This document shows positions 39,637-48,775 of a stretch of DNA of 64,000 nt, piece after piece; the stretch's first letter is position 1; the number at the start of each line of letters is the position of its first letter. The stretch covers positions 1 through 64,000 of the forward strand of contig CAJOMQ010000006.1 of NCBI GenBank assembly GCA_905236715.1, given 5' to 3'. The notes under the pieces are model-generated. The model was not told the origin of the DNA. It worked only from the letters and a program-made list of their open reading frames with translations, and did no database searches. Source of the DNA: an uncultured Bacilli bacterium. Lineage in GTDB: Bacteria; Bacillota_I; Bacilli_A; RFN20; CAG-826. The translations under genes and the position numbers were made by a program.

Positions 39637-40245
39637 ATGAAAACTCAAACCGAAATTATTGCTGAAAATCTTGTCTATTATCGTAAGGCCGCTGGGTTTA
39701 CCCAATTAGAAATTGCGGAAAAATTTAATTATTCAGATAAATCAATTTCCAAATGGGAAAGAGGAGAAGGTGTCCCCGACATTTTTGTTTTAAAAGCTTT
39801 AGCGGATTTATATGGATTAAGTGTTGATGATTTCTTTAATCAAGAAAAAAGAAAAACAAAAACCAGTAAAGCAAGAAAGCATTGGTACATCACAGGACTA
39901 AGTGTTTCCTTAGCGTGGCTGGTTGCCGCGACGGGATTTACTGTTTGTATGATTGCTTGCCCCAATGTTTTTCCCTGGTGGCTATTTTATATTTATGCGA
40001 TTATCGCTACTGGAATTATTTGCACCGTTTTCACAAGTGTATGGAAGACTCTGAAATATCAATTGATATCTGTTTCTATTTTAATTTGGGCTACTGGCTT
40101 AGCGAGCTTCCTCACCTTACAAATATTATATCCAATGCAATATGCTTTCTTATTTTTTATCGTTGCCTTAATGGTGGAAATTTTAGCGGTCATTTGGTAT
40201 TTATTTAAACGAAGTAACCGCAAGAAAAAAGAAGTAAAAGAATAA
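39637..40245 (+). CDS. XRE-family transcriptional regulator with membrane domain
   Basis: 202 residues. The N-terminal HTH_3 domain (about 6-62) shows the helix-turn-helix AGFTQLEIAEKFNYSDKSISKWERG. A basic linker (KRKTKTSKARKHW) is followed by four membrane segments (about 85-105, 113-133, 141-161, 165-188). Such membrane-tethered XRE regulators probably sense envelope state; no ligand is evident. Standing alone, it most likely regulates itself or the divergent small acidic protein gene. Confidence 0.8.
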   Translation: MKTQTEIIAENLVYYRKAAGFTQLEIAEKFNYSDKSISKWERGEGVPDIFVLKALADLYGLSVDDFFNQEKRKTKTSKARKHWYITGLSVSLAWLVAATGFTVCMIACPNVFPWWLFYIYAIIATGIICTVFTSVWKTLKYQLISVSILIWATGLASFLTLQILYPMQYAFLFFIVALMVEILAVIWYLFKRSNRKKKEVKE

Positions 40246-40249
40246 TTAA

Positions 40250-40277
40250 AAAAACAATGGGCTGGCCATTGTTTTTT
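40250..40277. terminator. bidirectional terminator
   Basis: AACAATGG / CCATTGTT stem with a 5-base loop, A run on the left and TTTTTT on the right. It ends the XRE gene and overlaps the last codon of the convergent degV gene. Confidence 0.8.
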
Positions 40278-41127
40278 ATTCTTCGTCTAATCCATCATTG
40301 ATATATAGAATGCCAAGGGTTTTGGGACCACAGTGAGAAGTAATTGTGGCACCTGCGGTTGTTTCATAAATAGTTTTAAATCCCGCTTCTTGGAGAGCTT
40401 TTTTCGCGGATTGCACCATTTGCTCGGAAGCCACCGTATGTGTAATGAAGGCGATAGATTTATCAGGATTATTAAATTCTTGTAAGGTGTCTTGACAATA
40501 TTTTTCCACGAGGACATCGACTTTACCACGGTATTTCTTACCCATACCCATCGAACCATCTTTGACAACAATTTGGGGTTTGATTCTAAATAAATCAGCG
40601 GCAAATTTTGTTAAGCCAGAACATCTACCACCTTTATGGAGATAATCTAAAGTGTCTAAGATGAAACTAGCTTGGACATGAGGGATACGTTTTTCACAAC
40701 GCTCCACGATTTCTTTTGGTTCTAATCCACGATCCGCTAATTTGCGGGCATAGATGGCTAGTAAAGCTATACCAGTAGAAAGTGAACGTGAATCGATCAC
40801 ATACAAATCTTTGATAATTTTGGTAACTTTTTTCGCATTAGAACAAGCGGAAGAGATTTTACTAGATAACGAGAAGTGAATAATTGCATCATAATTTTGT
40901 TTCAACCTTTTGAAATAATTGATGTATTGATATTCATTAACCGCCGCGGTCTTGGGCAAGATTTTTGTTTCATCAACATAAGAAAATATTTTTTCTGGTG
41001 TAATATCACCATCAAAACCGCTTTTTTCACCTAAAAGGACCGTAAAAGGAATGGTTTGAATATCATATTGCTTTAATAGTTCTTTTGGTAAGTCACAAGT
41101 TGATTCACAAGATATACAGATTTTCAT
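40276..41127 (-). CDS. DegV family fatty-acid-binding protein
   Basis: 283 residues. DegV/FakB proteins bind a fatty acid and present it to the kinase FakA, feeding exogenous acids into phospholipid synthesis. Seen: N-terminal ISCESTCDLP, IHFSLSSKISSACSNA (carboxylate-binding Ser pair region), VIDSRSLSTGIALLAIYA, and LDYLHKGGRCSG. Third gene of a compact unit DegV-hydrolase-DegV; 8 bases from the hydrolase gene, with no clear ribosome site. Confidence 0.9.
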   Translation of the reverse strand: MKICISCESTCDLPKELLKQYDIQTIPFTVLLGEKSGFDGDITPEKIFSYVDETKILPKTAAVNEYQYINYFKRLKQNYDAIIHFSLSSKISSACSNAKKVTKIIKDLYVIDSRSLSTGIALLAIYARKLADRGLEPKEIVERCEKRIPHVQASFILDTLDYLHKGGRCSGLTKFAADLFRIKPQIVVKDGSMGMGKKYRGKVDVLVEKYCQDTLQEFNNPDKSIAFITHTVASEQMVQSAKKALQEAGFKTIYETTAGATITSHCGPKTLGILYINDGLDEE

Positions 41128-41135
41128 ATTAATAC

Positions 41136-42101
41136 CTATTTAACAAATTCAATAATGGCTTGATCATATTCCTTTTGATTGGCTAGACGGACATGTGAAT
41201 GATTACCTTTATCAAACCACTTGACCATTTTTTCAGTGGGACAAGCATCGATAAGTATTTGTCCTTTCGCGGGCAAGGAATATTTATCTTCTTTACTATA
41301 AATAAACAAAACGGGGGCTTCAATATTTTTGATTTCCTTTAAGGGGTTAGATTTATTAACCGAAACATGGGTGTAATGTCTAAACCAAATCCATATTTCA
41401 TAATAAACAGGGAATAAAGCGTGCCCTTGGGCAATATAGTGATTACGATAGCTTTCTTTAAAATTAATAAATCCACCATCGATGATAATCTTATGGACAT
41501 ATTGTTTGCCAAAATCGGTTTTGGCGGCCAAGATGCCAGTGGAACCACCAATGCAGATACAATGTAAGGCAAAAGATTCTTGATGGAAATTCTCTTTTAG
41601 ATATTGCATCCAAAGAACAGCGTCTTCACTTTCTTTGATACCGACAGTGCTATATTTTCCTTCACTTAAACCATGGGCGCGAGAATCAATAACTAAGACG
41701 TTATAACCAGCTTGATGATATGGGAAAGCATAATAATACCCATACCATGCACATTCACATCTTCCCGAAAGAATAATAACGGTTTTTTGACTACCAAAAT
41801 CAAAGAATTCCCCAAATAATTTCAAGCCATCTTTACTAACAATGGATAATTCTTTTTTATAAGATACATTTTCTTTTCCCCATGCTAAACCATCGTTCCA
41901 CATGGTCATTTGTTCTTCATTATCAGGTGCACTACAAACGCGACCCCACTCATCATCAGTTCGTTTGGCCAATGTATGGAAATATACTTCACGAGCAATA
42001 TACATCGTTAGGCATATAGAAAAGATGAGGCCGGCAATTAATAAAATACCGACACCGATGATTACCCAGTGATACCAAAGCAAATTAGCCATGACAGTCA
42101 T
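41136..42101 (-). CDS. membrane-anchored alpha/beta hydrolase
   Basis: 321 residues. One N-terminal membrane segment (about 10-34), then an alpha/beta hydrolase: oxyanion region VIILSGRCECAWYG, DSRAHGLSEG, nucleophile elbow IGGSTG (Ser about 187), acid in YSKEDKY (about 270), histidine in KGNHSHVRL (about 300). Resembles the YqkD/BD-FAE-like 'hydrolase_4' group. Lying between two DegV genes, it may release or modify acyl chains that the DegV proteins bind; that is inference. An ATG three codons in is an alternative start; no ribosome site is clear. Confidence 0.75.
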   Translation of the reverse strand: MTVMANLLWYHWVIIGVGILLIAGLIFSICLTMYIAREVYFHTLAKRTDDEWGRVCSAPDNEEQMTMWNDGLAWGKENVSYKKELSIVSKDGLKLFGEFFDFGSQKTVIILSGRCECAWYGYYYAFPYHQAGYNVLVIDSRAHGLSEGKYSTVGIKESEDAVLWMQYLKENFHQESFALHCICIGGSTGILAAKTDFGKQYVHKIIIDGGFINFKESYRNHYIAQGHALFPVYYEIWIWFRHYTHVSVNKSNPLKEIKNIEAPVLFIYSKEDKYSLPAKGQILIDACPTEKMVKWFDKGNHSHVRLANQKEYDQAIIEFVK

Positions 42102-42109
42102 AATGAATC

Positions 42110-43054
42110 TTATTTATTACCAGCGATAATATCAGTGAGAATCACTCTTTCTTGTTCGCAACCGACGGAAGTTTTATTGCCAAAATAGAAAGCGGAAATT
42201 AAACCAGGACCAATATTAGTGCCATCGGATTGACCAACTTTATTCATGATAATAGTGATATTTTGATCCGCAAAAGCCTCTTCGATTTCTTTTTTTAATT
42301 CTTCGGCTTGTTTTTCTCTAATTGATTGCGAAATAACAATAGTTTTATCTTTTGCGTCACCAATTGTGGCTTGCATATATTTAACGATGGATTTCCAAGC
42401 GTTTTTATAACCGCGAGAATTACCTAAAACAACGGGGTAGCCTGTTTCATTTTCGAAATCCGCCATCGGTTTCACACCAACCATACGGCCCATAAAGGCT
42501 TTGAATTTGGTGATACGACCACTTCTGGCTAAATAAGCTAAATCATCAAGAACACCCATTTGGTGTAATCCTAATTTATTTTCTTCCACCCAAGCGTGGT
42601 TTTCTTCAATAGACATTCCGGCATCTCTATTTTTCGCCGCGGATATCGCTAATAAAGCAATACCACCACTATAACGTTTGGAATCGGTGACAAGTAATTT
42701 TCTTTCGGGATATTTTTCCGCTAATTCCTTTTGAACGATTAAAAAGACATTATATGTTCCAGACATGCCACTCGATAAAGTAATGGCTAAAACATCAATA
42801 CCTTGTTTGAAATATTCTTCCACACGAGTGGAGACATCAAAAGGATTAGGCATCGCAGATTTATAGACAGTTTTCTTTTCCATTGAATGGAAGAATTCGT
42901 CAAAAGACATTTCTTCCCAATCCACATCGGCCTTTTTACTTTCGCCATTAGGGAAGGTAACATAACCTGGGATAGGATATTCAATGCCAAATTGTTTTCT
43001 TTGTTCGGCGTCTAAATCCACACAATTATCGGTTAATATGACATATTTACTCAT
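42110..43054 (-). CDS. DegV family fatty-acid-binding protein
   Basis: 314 residues, first gene of the unit, led by AAGGAGAG. Features: ILTDNCVDLD at the N-terminus, ITLSSGMSGTYN (lipid carboxylate site), VTDSKRYSGGIALLAISAA, and DDLAYLARSGRITKFKA. It is diverged from the second DegV downstream and about 30 residues longer (insert in the N-domain, VTFPNGESKKADVDWEEM), suggesting different acyl specificities. The partner kinase FakA is not in this window. Confidence 0.9.
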   Translation of the reverse strand: MSKYVILTDNCVDLDAEQRKQFGIEYPIPGYVTFPNGESKKADVDWEEMSFDEFFHSMEKKTVYKSAMPNPFDVSTRVEEYFKQGIDVLAITLSSGMSGTYNVFLIVQKELAEKYPERKLLVTDSKRYSGGIALLAISAAKNRDAGMSIEENHAWVEENKLGLHQMGVLDDLAYLARSGRITKFKAFMGRMVGVKPMADFENETGYPVVLGNSRGYKNAWKSIVKYMQATIGDAKDKTIVISQSIREKQAEELKKEIEEAFADQNITIIMNKVGQSDGTNIGPGLISAFYFGNKTSVGCEQERVILTDIIAGNK

Positions 43055-43143
43055 CTGTTTCTCTCCTTTAAAATAGACTTTTATGTATTTATAAGTTTAT
43101 AACTTATATAATTCTTTTTCAATTTTATTTTCGTTTGTTAAAC

Positions 43144-44205
43144 CTATAGAGTTTTAAATAATTTACGGAAAACCCAAGCAAAAAAGATATTTAATCCGCA
43201 ACATAAAACTGCTAAAACGGGCATGATAATCGCGGGGTCAAAATGACAGACATCAATAAATAAAACCGCTAGATGTAACAAAGCGTATGAACGAATCGCA
43301 GCGAATAATAATTCTTTCCATAATCTTCTGACTGGTGCTCTGGTTGGATAGAAAGTATTCATCAAAAGAAAATAGAACAAGAAACTCGCGGAACTACTTA
43401 AAATAACCGCTAAAGGGGTACAGGTATCAATATTGTGTTCGGTTAAAAAAGCATAATCTAAATGTAAATAATGACCTCTCGAGAGGATTATTAAACCCGC
43501 AATATATAAGCCCAAAGATAATAAAGAAATAATCGAATTTAACAAAATGATACTTTGAATTTTCATCGTGTCTTTAAAGGGATGGAAGTGACTACGAGAA
43601 TTGCTATCTAAATAAATTGTTTCAATAGGAATTGTAATCATTGGATATTGTTTGATTTGGAACAAAACAATTTCATTCATCTCGTATTCATAACGATTAC
43701 CCTTGATCTTAATTAATTCAGGAATATAACGGATGGGAAAACCCCTTAATCCACATTGGTCATCAGGGATATATGTTTTTGTTAATAAAGATCTCGTGGC
43801 TTTAGAAAAATTATTTCCCGCTTTACTTTTTGCGGGGACATCTTTATCAAAATTACGCACACCAAAAACTAATTCATTGCTTCTTTCCATTTCTTCGTGA
43901 ACAGCGATGATATCTTTAGTACTATGTTGCCCATCACCATCCGCGGTGATGACAAATTTCGCATCGGGATATATTTCTAATAATCTCTTATAGCCGTATT
44001 TCATCGCATAACCTTTACCATGATTTTCTTCATAGGAAAGATAAGCGACATCATCTTTGATTTTATCGAAAATAGGGTCAAATTCTTTTCCCGAACCATC
44101 ATTGACCACAAGGATAGGAAATCCCGCTTCTTTTAGTTCGTGAATAGTGTTAACCAGTAATTCATCTGGTTCATAGCTAGGAATTAAAATAACGGAACTT
44201 CTCAT
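43144..44205 (-). CDS. GT2 glycosyltransferase fused to GtrA-like membrane domain
   Basis: 353 residues. An N-terminal GT2 domain (about 1-220) has LIPSYEPDELL, VNDGSGKEFD and the metal/nucleotide motif TADGDGQH (about 88), as in dolichyl/undecaprenyl-phosphate sugar synthases. The C-terminal part (about 220-353) has four membrane segments and resembles GtrA, the proposed flippase of lipid-linked glucose. A single protein could therefore make and flip the carrier-linked sugar. Divergent from the next cluster. No ribosome site is evident. Confidence 0.75.
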   Translation of the reverse strand: MRSSVILIPSYEPDELLVNTIHELKEAGFPILVVNDGSGKEFDPIFDKIKDDVAYLSYEENHGKGYAMKYGYKRLLEIYPDAKFVITADGDGQHSTKDIIAVHEEMERSNELVFGVRNFDKDVPAKSKAGNNFSKATRSLLTKTYIPDDQCGLRGFPIRYIPELIKIKGNRYEYEMNEIVLFQIKQYPMITIPIETIYLDSNSRSHFHPFKDTMKIQSIILLNSIISLLSLGLYIAGLIILSRGHYLHLDYAFLTEHNIDTCTPLAVILSSSASFLFYFLLMNTFYPTRAPVRRLWKELLFAAIRSYALLHLAVLFIDVCHFDPAIIMPVLAVLCCGLNIFFAWVFRKLFKTL

Positions 44206-44365
44206 AATGTTGTAATCTTATAAGTGGCAATCATTTTTGTCAAATTGCCGCTTGATGCACAATAAAATTTTTACAAAGCAATGATAACAAAGACAGGCAT
44301 TCAAATAAACATATAATTATTTGTTATTTCACATTCATTGAAAAATTTATAAAATAGATAGCAAA

Positions 44366-45070
44366 ATGAAAATTTCCTTTATTATTCCATGCTATAACGA
44401 AGAGCAAGATATTAGCAAAAAATGCCAGCAAATGGTTTCTTTCTTCGTGGAAAATAACATCGATTACGAATTAATTCTTGTCAATGATGGTAGTAAAGAT
44501 AATACCTCCACGGTTATAAATAGCATTAAGGAAGCTGTCGCTGTCAATTACGAACCAAATCATGGAAAAGGATACGCAGTTAAGCAAGGTATTAATGCAG
44601 CATCCGGAGATTATGTGTTCATCATGGACGCTGATTTATCCACTGATTTATCTTGCATATTAGAATTTTTACCACTTCTACCACAATATGATATGGTTAT
44701 CGGCTCTCGTCATATGAAGGAAAGTGTGGTGCCGATTAAGCAGCCATTAAAAAGAAGATTTATTTCACTTTGCTGTCATATATTAGTGAATACCTATTTT
44801 GGTTTTAAATATCATGATACACAATGTGGATTTAAAGCCATTAAAACAGATATTGCTAAACAAATTGCGCAAAGACAAATTATTGAAGGTTTTGCCTTTG
44901 ATGTTGAATATCTTTATTTCATGAAACTCAATCATCATACAGTTTTAGAGAAGCCTGTTATCTGGCGCGATGATAGAGGCTCCACGGTTAAAAAAGGCGC
45001 TTCTAAATCTTTCATGAAGGAAATGAAAATCATCAAAAAGAACAAGAAAAATTATATTTATGAAAAATAA
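44366..45070 (+). CDS. GT2 glycosyltransferase, polyprenyl-phosphate sugar synthase-like
   Basis: 234 residues. SFIIPCYNEEQDIS at the N-terminus, LVNDGSKDNTS, the acidic motif IMDADLSTDL (about 92), NHGKGYAVKQGI and DTQCGFKAI, the pattern of ALG5/GtrB-type enzymes that load glucose or a related sugar on a polyprenyl phosphate. No membrane helices are visible. A TAAAAT box lies about 10 bases upstream, giving a very short leader. It overlaps the following GT-C gene by 11 bases. Confidence 0.82.
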   Translation: MKISFIIPCYNEEQDISKKCQQMVSFFVENNIDYELILVNDGSKDNTSTVINSIKEAVAVNYEPNHGKGYAVKQGINAASGDYVFIMDADLSTDLSCILEFLPLLPQYDMVIGSRHMKESVVPIKQPLKRRFISLCCHILVNTYFGFKYHDTQCGFKAIKTDIAKQIAQRQIIEGFAFDVEYLYFMKLNHHTVLEKPVIWRDDRGSTVKKGASKSFMKEMKIIKKNKKNYIYEK

Positions 45071-46556
45071 TATAAATGCCTTATTAAATAAACATCCACG
45101 AATAAGCCGCATCATTTTTTCTTTATTCGCAGGTTTTTTAACTGTCCTATTAGCGGCATCGGTCAGCAATATTATTTATCGGTTAGCACCTACGACGACA
45201 TTTAATAACGATCAAACAATGTTTTATTATATGGGGAAACAATTAGCGTTAGGTAAGACACCATATGTTGATTTCTATGATCATAAAGGACTCTATCTAA
45301 TTTATTATGTCGTGATTGGTTATTTAATTGGTGGCAAGGTTGGTTTCTTTTTTATTCAATGTTTGAACTTGTCTCTTTTTTATTACGTGTTCTTATTGAC
45401 CTGTCAGGTATTAAATTTCAACCTCAAAAAGAAAGTTATCGCCGTGATATTTTTTATGGCTATCTTTGGAGCTTTTCATCAAAGTCCATCGGATTTTGAA
45501 CCCCAAATGGTTGTCATCATGTGCTGCTTATATTTTTATATAAAAGGTATTAAAGAAGATAAAGAAAAAGACTATTTGATTGGCAATATATTTACTGGTC
45601 TTTCCGCGGGTATCGCTATAAATATCAGAGCGTCTGACGCGATGGTAGCATTTTCTTTAGTTGTCTTCTATTTAGTCCACTGCTTAAAACATCATCGATA
45701 TAAAAACATCTTTATTAATGCCGGGGTTTGTTTGGGAGCTTTACTATTAGCATGTTTACCACCTCTCGTACATTCTTATTTTGGTGGATTTACCAAACAA
45801 ATGTATGATGCGATTATCTTCACCAATTTCAAATATGTCTCTTCTATTGGCAAGGGTATGTCATCGCAACCAACCTCTATCTTGTGCCGAGTGGCAATCA
45901 TATTCGCAGTAATATTGTTATTTGTTACCATTTATCACAAGAGAAAACAAATCAGTGAAGATGAATATTATTTTCACTTAGTGTCTATTATTGTCGTCGG
46001 TTTAATCCAATATGCAATTGCGATTTACCCCCACTATTTCATGACTTGCTTCCCTTATCTTGTTTTATTTATTGTGCGGTTTACCACCTTATCCAAAAAA
46101 GAAAAACCAATACAAAACGCCATTTTATTTACTTCTTTAGCCACTATCTTATTCTCCATAATTTATTACCCAATGAATTACAAACTTGTGGAAGAAAAAC
46201 AAGCGGTAGCGATACAAGAATTTGTGGATGCCACAATAAGTGAAGAAGATAAGAAAAACGCTACCCTTTGTTATGGTTCATATGCTGGGGTTTATATCAA
46301 TAGTGATTTAGGAAATGCTTTTCCGGATTTTTCCGCACAAATCTTCCATAGCGCCATTAATCCAGATTTCAGCGATAGAAACGTCATTGAATATCTAAAA
46401 ACAGGAGAATGTAAATATATCATCATCAATGAAAATTATTTCTCCCGTGTCATTAGTTGGGTAAAAAGTCCTTCTAACCCGTATTTTGCTAAAATTGATG
46501 ACCGCGAGTTCGCCGGTGGAACTTATATAGATATATATCAATATCAAAACATATAA
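45060..46556 (+). CDS. GT-C type membrane glycosyltransferase
   Basis: 498 residues with about 10 to 11 membrane segments. The first outside loop holds the GT-C signature: NNDQTMFYYMGKQLALG and DFYDHKGLYLIYY (acidic residues expected to bind the polyprenyl-phosphate sugar). The C-terminus has a soluble outside domain of about 110 residues (from about 385). Probably transfers a sugar from the carrier made by the upstream GT2 onto a surface glycan or protein. The stop is followed by a palindromic hairpin. Confidence 0.78.
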   Translation: MKNNINALLNKHPRISRIIFSLFAGFLTVLLAASVSNIIYRLAPTTTFNNDQTMFYYMGKQLALGKTPYVDFYDHKGLYLIYYVVIGYLIGGKVGFFFIQCLNLSLFYYVFLLTCQVLNFNLKKKVIAVIFFMAIFGAFHQSPSDFEPQMVVIMCCLYFYIKGIKEDKEKDYLIGNIFTGLSAGIAINIRASDAMVAFSLVVFYLVHCLKHHRYKNIFINAGVCLGALLLACLPPLVHSYFGGFTKQMYDAIIFTNFKYVSSIGKGMSSQPTSILCRVAIIFAVILLFVTIYHKRKQISEDEYYFHLVSIIVVGLIQYAIAIYPHYFMTCFPYLVLFIVRFTTLSKKEKPIQNAILFTSLATILFSIIYYPMNYKLVEEKQAVAIQEFVDATISEEDKKNATLCYGSYAGVYINSDLGNAFPDFSAQIFHSAINPDFSDRNVIEYLKTGECKYIIINENYFSRVISWVKSPSNPYFAKIDDREFAGGTYIDIYQYQNI

Positions 46557-46560
46557 AAAT

Positions 46561-46580
46561 CCATAATCTTAAGATTATGG
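46561..46580 (-). terminator. terminator hairpin between tmRNA and GT-C gene
   Basis: A perfect 20-base palindrome CCATAATCTTAAGATTATGG. On the minus strand it is followed by ATTTTTATAT, fitting termination of tmRNA. In the plus direction the T run is weak. Confidence 0.6.
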
Positions 46581-46593
46581 ATAATTTCATTAT

Positions 46594-46991
46594 TGGTGGA
46601 GCCGAGGAGAATTGAACTCCTGTCCGAAGATGGTCCTTCCATAACGTCTACAGCTTAGACGATATGAATTATTTAACACAATTTCATCAATCGACAAAAT
46701 CCATTATGCGAGATTGACCTTATTTCGGAAGTGATTAACCAATCAACTTTCACTTCCTATCCTTTTGGTATGACACTCTTACCAGGCGTGAAAGGCGAAA
46801 ACCCTGGGGAATGCTCTGCCCGGCCAATGTGGTCGGATCTCTAACGTCGAGTAGCGATTACGCTAAGCAGAGAGATTGAGCTCTAGGAGCTCTCATATAA
46901 CTGTTGTCAGTTATTTTTCTTTTGATGTATATGGTCATCAGCCAGCTGCAGTTAAGGACTAACACATCCCCGTCGAAACCAATACGACCCC
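46594..46991 (-). ncRNA. ssrA: transfer-messenger RNA
   Basis: About 398 nt. The 5' end GGGGTCG pairs with the 3' end CGGCTCC, followed by ACCA; the T arm is aggag-TTCAATT-ctcct. The internal part holds the mRNA-like domain. The only frame open through it runs to a TAA at ...CTTAGCGTAA. Taking the resume rule seen in other tmRNAs (UARNN before the resume codon), TAACT precedes GAC, giving the tag DNSYMRAPRAQSLCLA after the charged Ala. The tag call is inference. Rescues ribosomes stalled on broken mRNAs. Confidence 0.95.
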
Positions 46992-47001
46992 GTGCTCATA
47001 T

Positions 47002-47029
47002 ATTATATATAGGCAATTTAATTTTGAAA
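47002..47029 (-). promoter_or_regulatory. tmRNA promoter
   Basis: On the minus strand: -35 TTTCAA (47024-47029), 16-base spacer, -10 TATAAT (47002-47007), about 10 bases before the mature 5' end at 46991. Confidence 0.6.
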
Positions 47030-47036
47030 GAATTTT

Positions 47037-48647
47037 TTACTTTTTCTTTTTTGTGGCTTGTTTTATTTGCTTTTTCGCTACTTTTTTCACCGTTTTCTTA
47101 GCTTTTTTGCGGCTTGAAGGTACAGCAATAATAACAATGATTACAATAATGACGATAACTGCTAGAACAGCAAGACCAATATAGATATATAGCCTTGGTA
47201 TTCCTTCGGTTTCTTCGTTATTAGGAGTGTCATTTGAAACAACGATATGGCAAGCTTTATTGACTAATTCTCCATCAACTAGAGCACTAGCAGTTAAATC
47301 AACTTCACCTTCACTTAAAGCAGTGATAGTAACAGCTTCTTTTGAAAGGGTGGCGATTTTATCTATAGAGACAATACCTTCTTTATTTAATGACCAATTA
47401 ACATATGCATTTCCATCAACAGTAGCGGAAATTTGATAAGTGCTTCCTGGCTTAATTGTTAATTCACTAGCGGAGATAGATAATCCAGAATTATTGATTC
47501 GATCGGAAGCGGGTTTAATCGTTGTGCCGATTTCATCACCCCAAATATAATCCGCCCATTGAGGGAAATCGATGAAGGGATTACGGTTATGTTGGAAATT
47601 CTTATAGATGAGATTATTACGGTGAATTTCAAATTCATCAACTGGATCAATACGATTCCATTCTAATAAATCTGACATGATACCCATAGCCACGGCATGT
47701 GTGGCACTGCTAGCTTCAGAATTACCGTTAGAAGTCGCATAATCAGCAAGAGTTAAATTGGGATTAAATTGTGTAATCGTATCACTACCACTTAAATTGT
47801 TGTAGCACGCGACCATATAGAAACAGGCTCTGGCGATATCACCTTTATCACAATCTTGTGGTTCAAATACAACCGTGCTTTCATCATCTTCGCTTGTTTT
47901 TACTGGGGCACCAAGCATATTGCCGGCAATATAATCAAGATATTTGGTTCCATCAGTATAAGATTTATTCTTATCGACATAACCATAAGGATTGTTATTA
48001 TGAAGACTTTGATTCGTACGAGAATCTCCCGCCATTAAGTGATGAACATCGGTTCCAGCAGGGCCAGATGCACCACTGCTAGCTTTAAAACCACGAGATT
48101 GACACCAAACGTGTTCACGGTCAGTGCCGCCACCAGTGCTACCATGATTATCCCAAGCTTTTAAACGGCCAGCTTCAAGAGTAACACCTTTTTCATCTCT
48201 ATTTTTATATAAATCATGCAAATATGGATTATTTCTTGAATTAGAAGTGCTGGTGCCAAATTGATAATCTTTAATCGTATTTGTGGAAGAATCATAGGTT
48301 CCATAAGTGGTCTCTTCCGCAGGTGACAAAGTCCATTCACGATCAGTGATTTCATATATCTTCCAGCAGGTATCGTAAGAATAATAAGTAAAATTTTGTA
48401 ATATCGGTTTGAGATTTTTTAAAATATTCGTCCCTTGTCTTTCTTCATCGTTGAGGCTATTCAAAGAAGAATAATACGCTCTGATTTCATCGGAAGTTGA
48501 ATCATTTAAATCGATGTTCATTTTCGATGGTAAAGAACCAGAAGTCGGAGCGCTTTCCGCTTTAGCGGGCACAAACTCTTTAACGGGTACACTATTGACC
48601 GCTAGAAGAGCTAATAACATTGGGGAAAATAACAATATTTTTTTCAT
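47037..48647 (-). CDS. membrane-anchored extracellular endonuclease I
   Basis: 536 residues. Signal peptide (LLFSPMLLALLAVNSVPV), then an endonuclease I domain (about 100-340): TDREHVWCQSRGF with the catalytic His, GTDVHHLMAGDSRTN, NNNPYGYVD and a late NRNPFIDFPQWADYIWG. A Big_2-like Ig domain follows (about 380-470: LSISASELTIKPGSTYQIS), then a membrane segment (about 483-508) and a tail with 13 lysines in its last 25 residues. It probably degrades DNA/RNA outside the cell while staying anchored, for nucleotide scavenging. No ribosome site is clear. Confidence 0.85.
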   Translation of the reverse strand: MKKILLFSPMLLALLAVNSVPVKEFVPAKAESAPTSGSLPSKMNIDLNDSTSDEIRAYYSSLNSLNDEERQGTNILKNLKPILQNFTYYSYDTCWKIYEITDREWTLSPAEETTYGTYDSSTNTIKDYQFGTSTSNSRNNPYLHDLYKNRDEKGVTLEAGRLKAWDNHGSTGGGTDREHVWCQSRGFKASSGASGPAGTDVHHLMAGDSRTNQSLHNNNPYGYVDKNKSYTDGTKYLDYIAGNMLGAPVKTSEDDESTVVFEPQDCDKGDIARACFYMVACYNNLSGSDTITQFNPNLTLADYATSNGNSEASSATHAVAMGIMSDLLEWNRIDPVDEFEIHRNNLIYKNFQHNRNPFIDFPQWADYIWGDEIGTTIKPASDRINNSGLSISASELTIKPGSTYQISATVDGNAYVNWSLNKEGIVSIDKIATLSKEAVTITALSEGEVDLTASALVDGELVNKACHIVVSNDTPNNEETEGIPRLYIYIGLAVLAVIVIIVIIVIIAVPSSRKKAKKTVKKVAKKQIKQATKKKK

Positions 48648-48775
48648 AACAAAATTCTCAAAAAAAGTTTAACATTATTAGCCTTTTTTATAAACCGAAA
48701 AAAATTTGTATGTAATTCTATTTGTAAAATAGTTCAACATACCATAAAATAATACGGCAAACAGGTGAATGAATT

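Noticed and set aside
42102-42112. Leaderless -10 for the hydrolase at 42101 (TAAGAT, 5 bases from ATG)
   Set aside because: Spacing and sequence are both off the pattern, and the gene follows a DegV gene by 8 bases, so coupling is more likely.
46561-46580. Palindrome CCATAATCTTAAGATTATGG as a protein-binding operator
   Set aside because: Its position between two convergent transcript ends, with a T run on the tmRNA side, fits a terminator better.
46904-47101. 65-codon plus-strand ORF
   Set aside because: Lies across the tmRNA 5' end and its promoter on the other strand.
48648-48665. Leaderless -10 for the endonuclease gene (GAGAAT, 6 bases from ATG)
   Set aside because: The first hexamer base is G, a poor -10 match, so it was not counted among the leaderless set.
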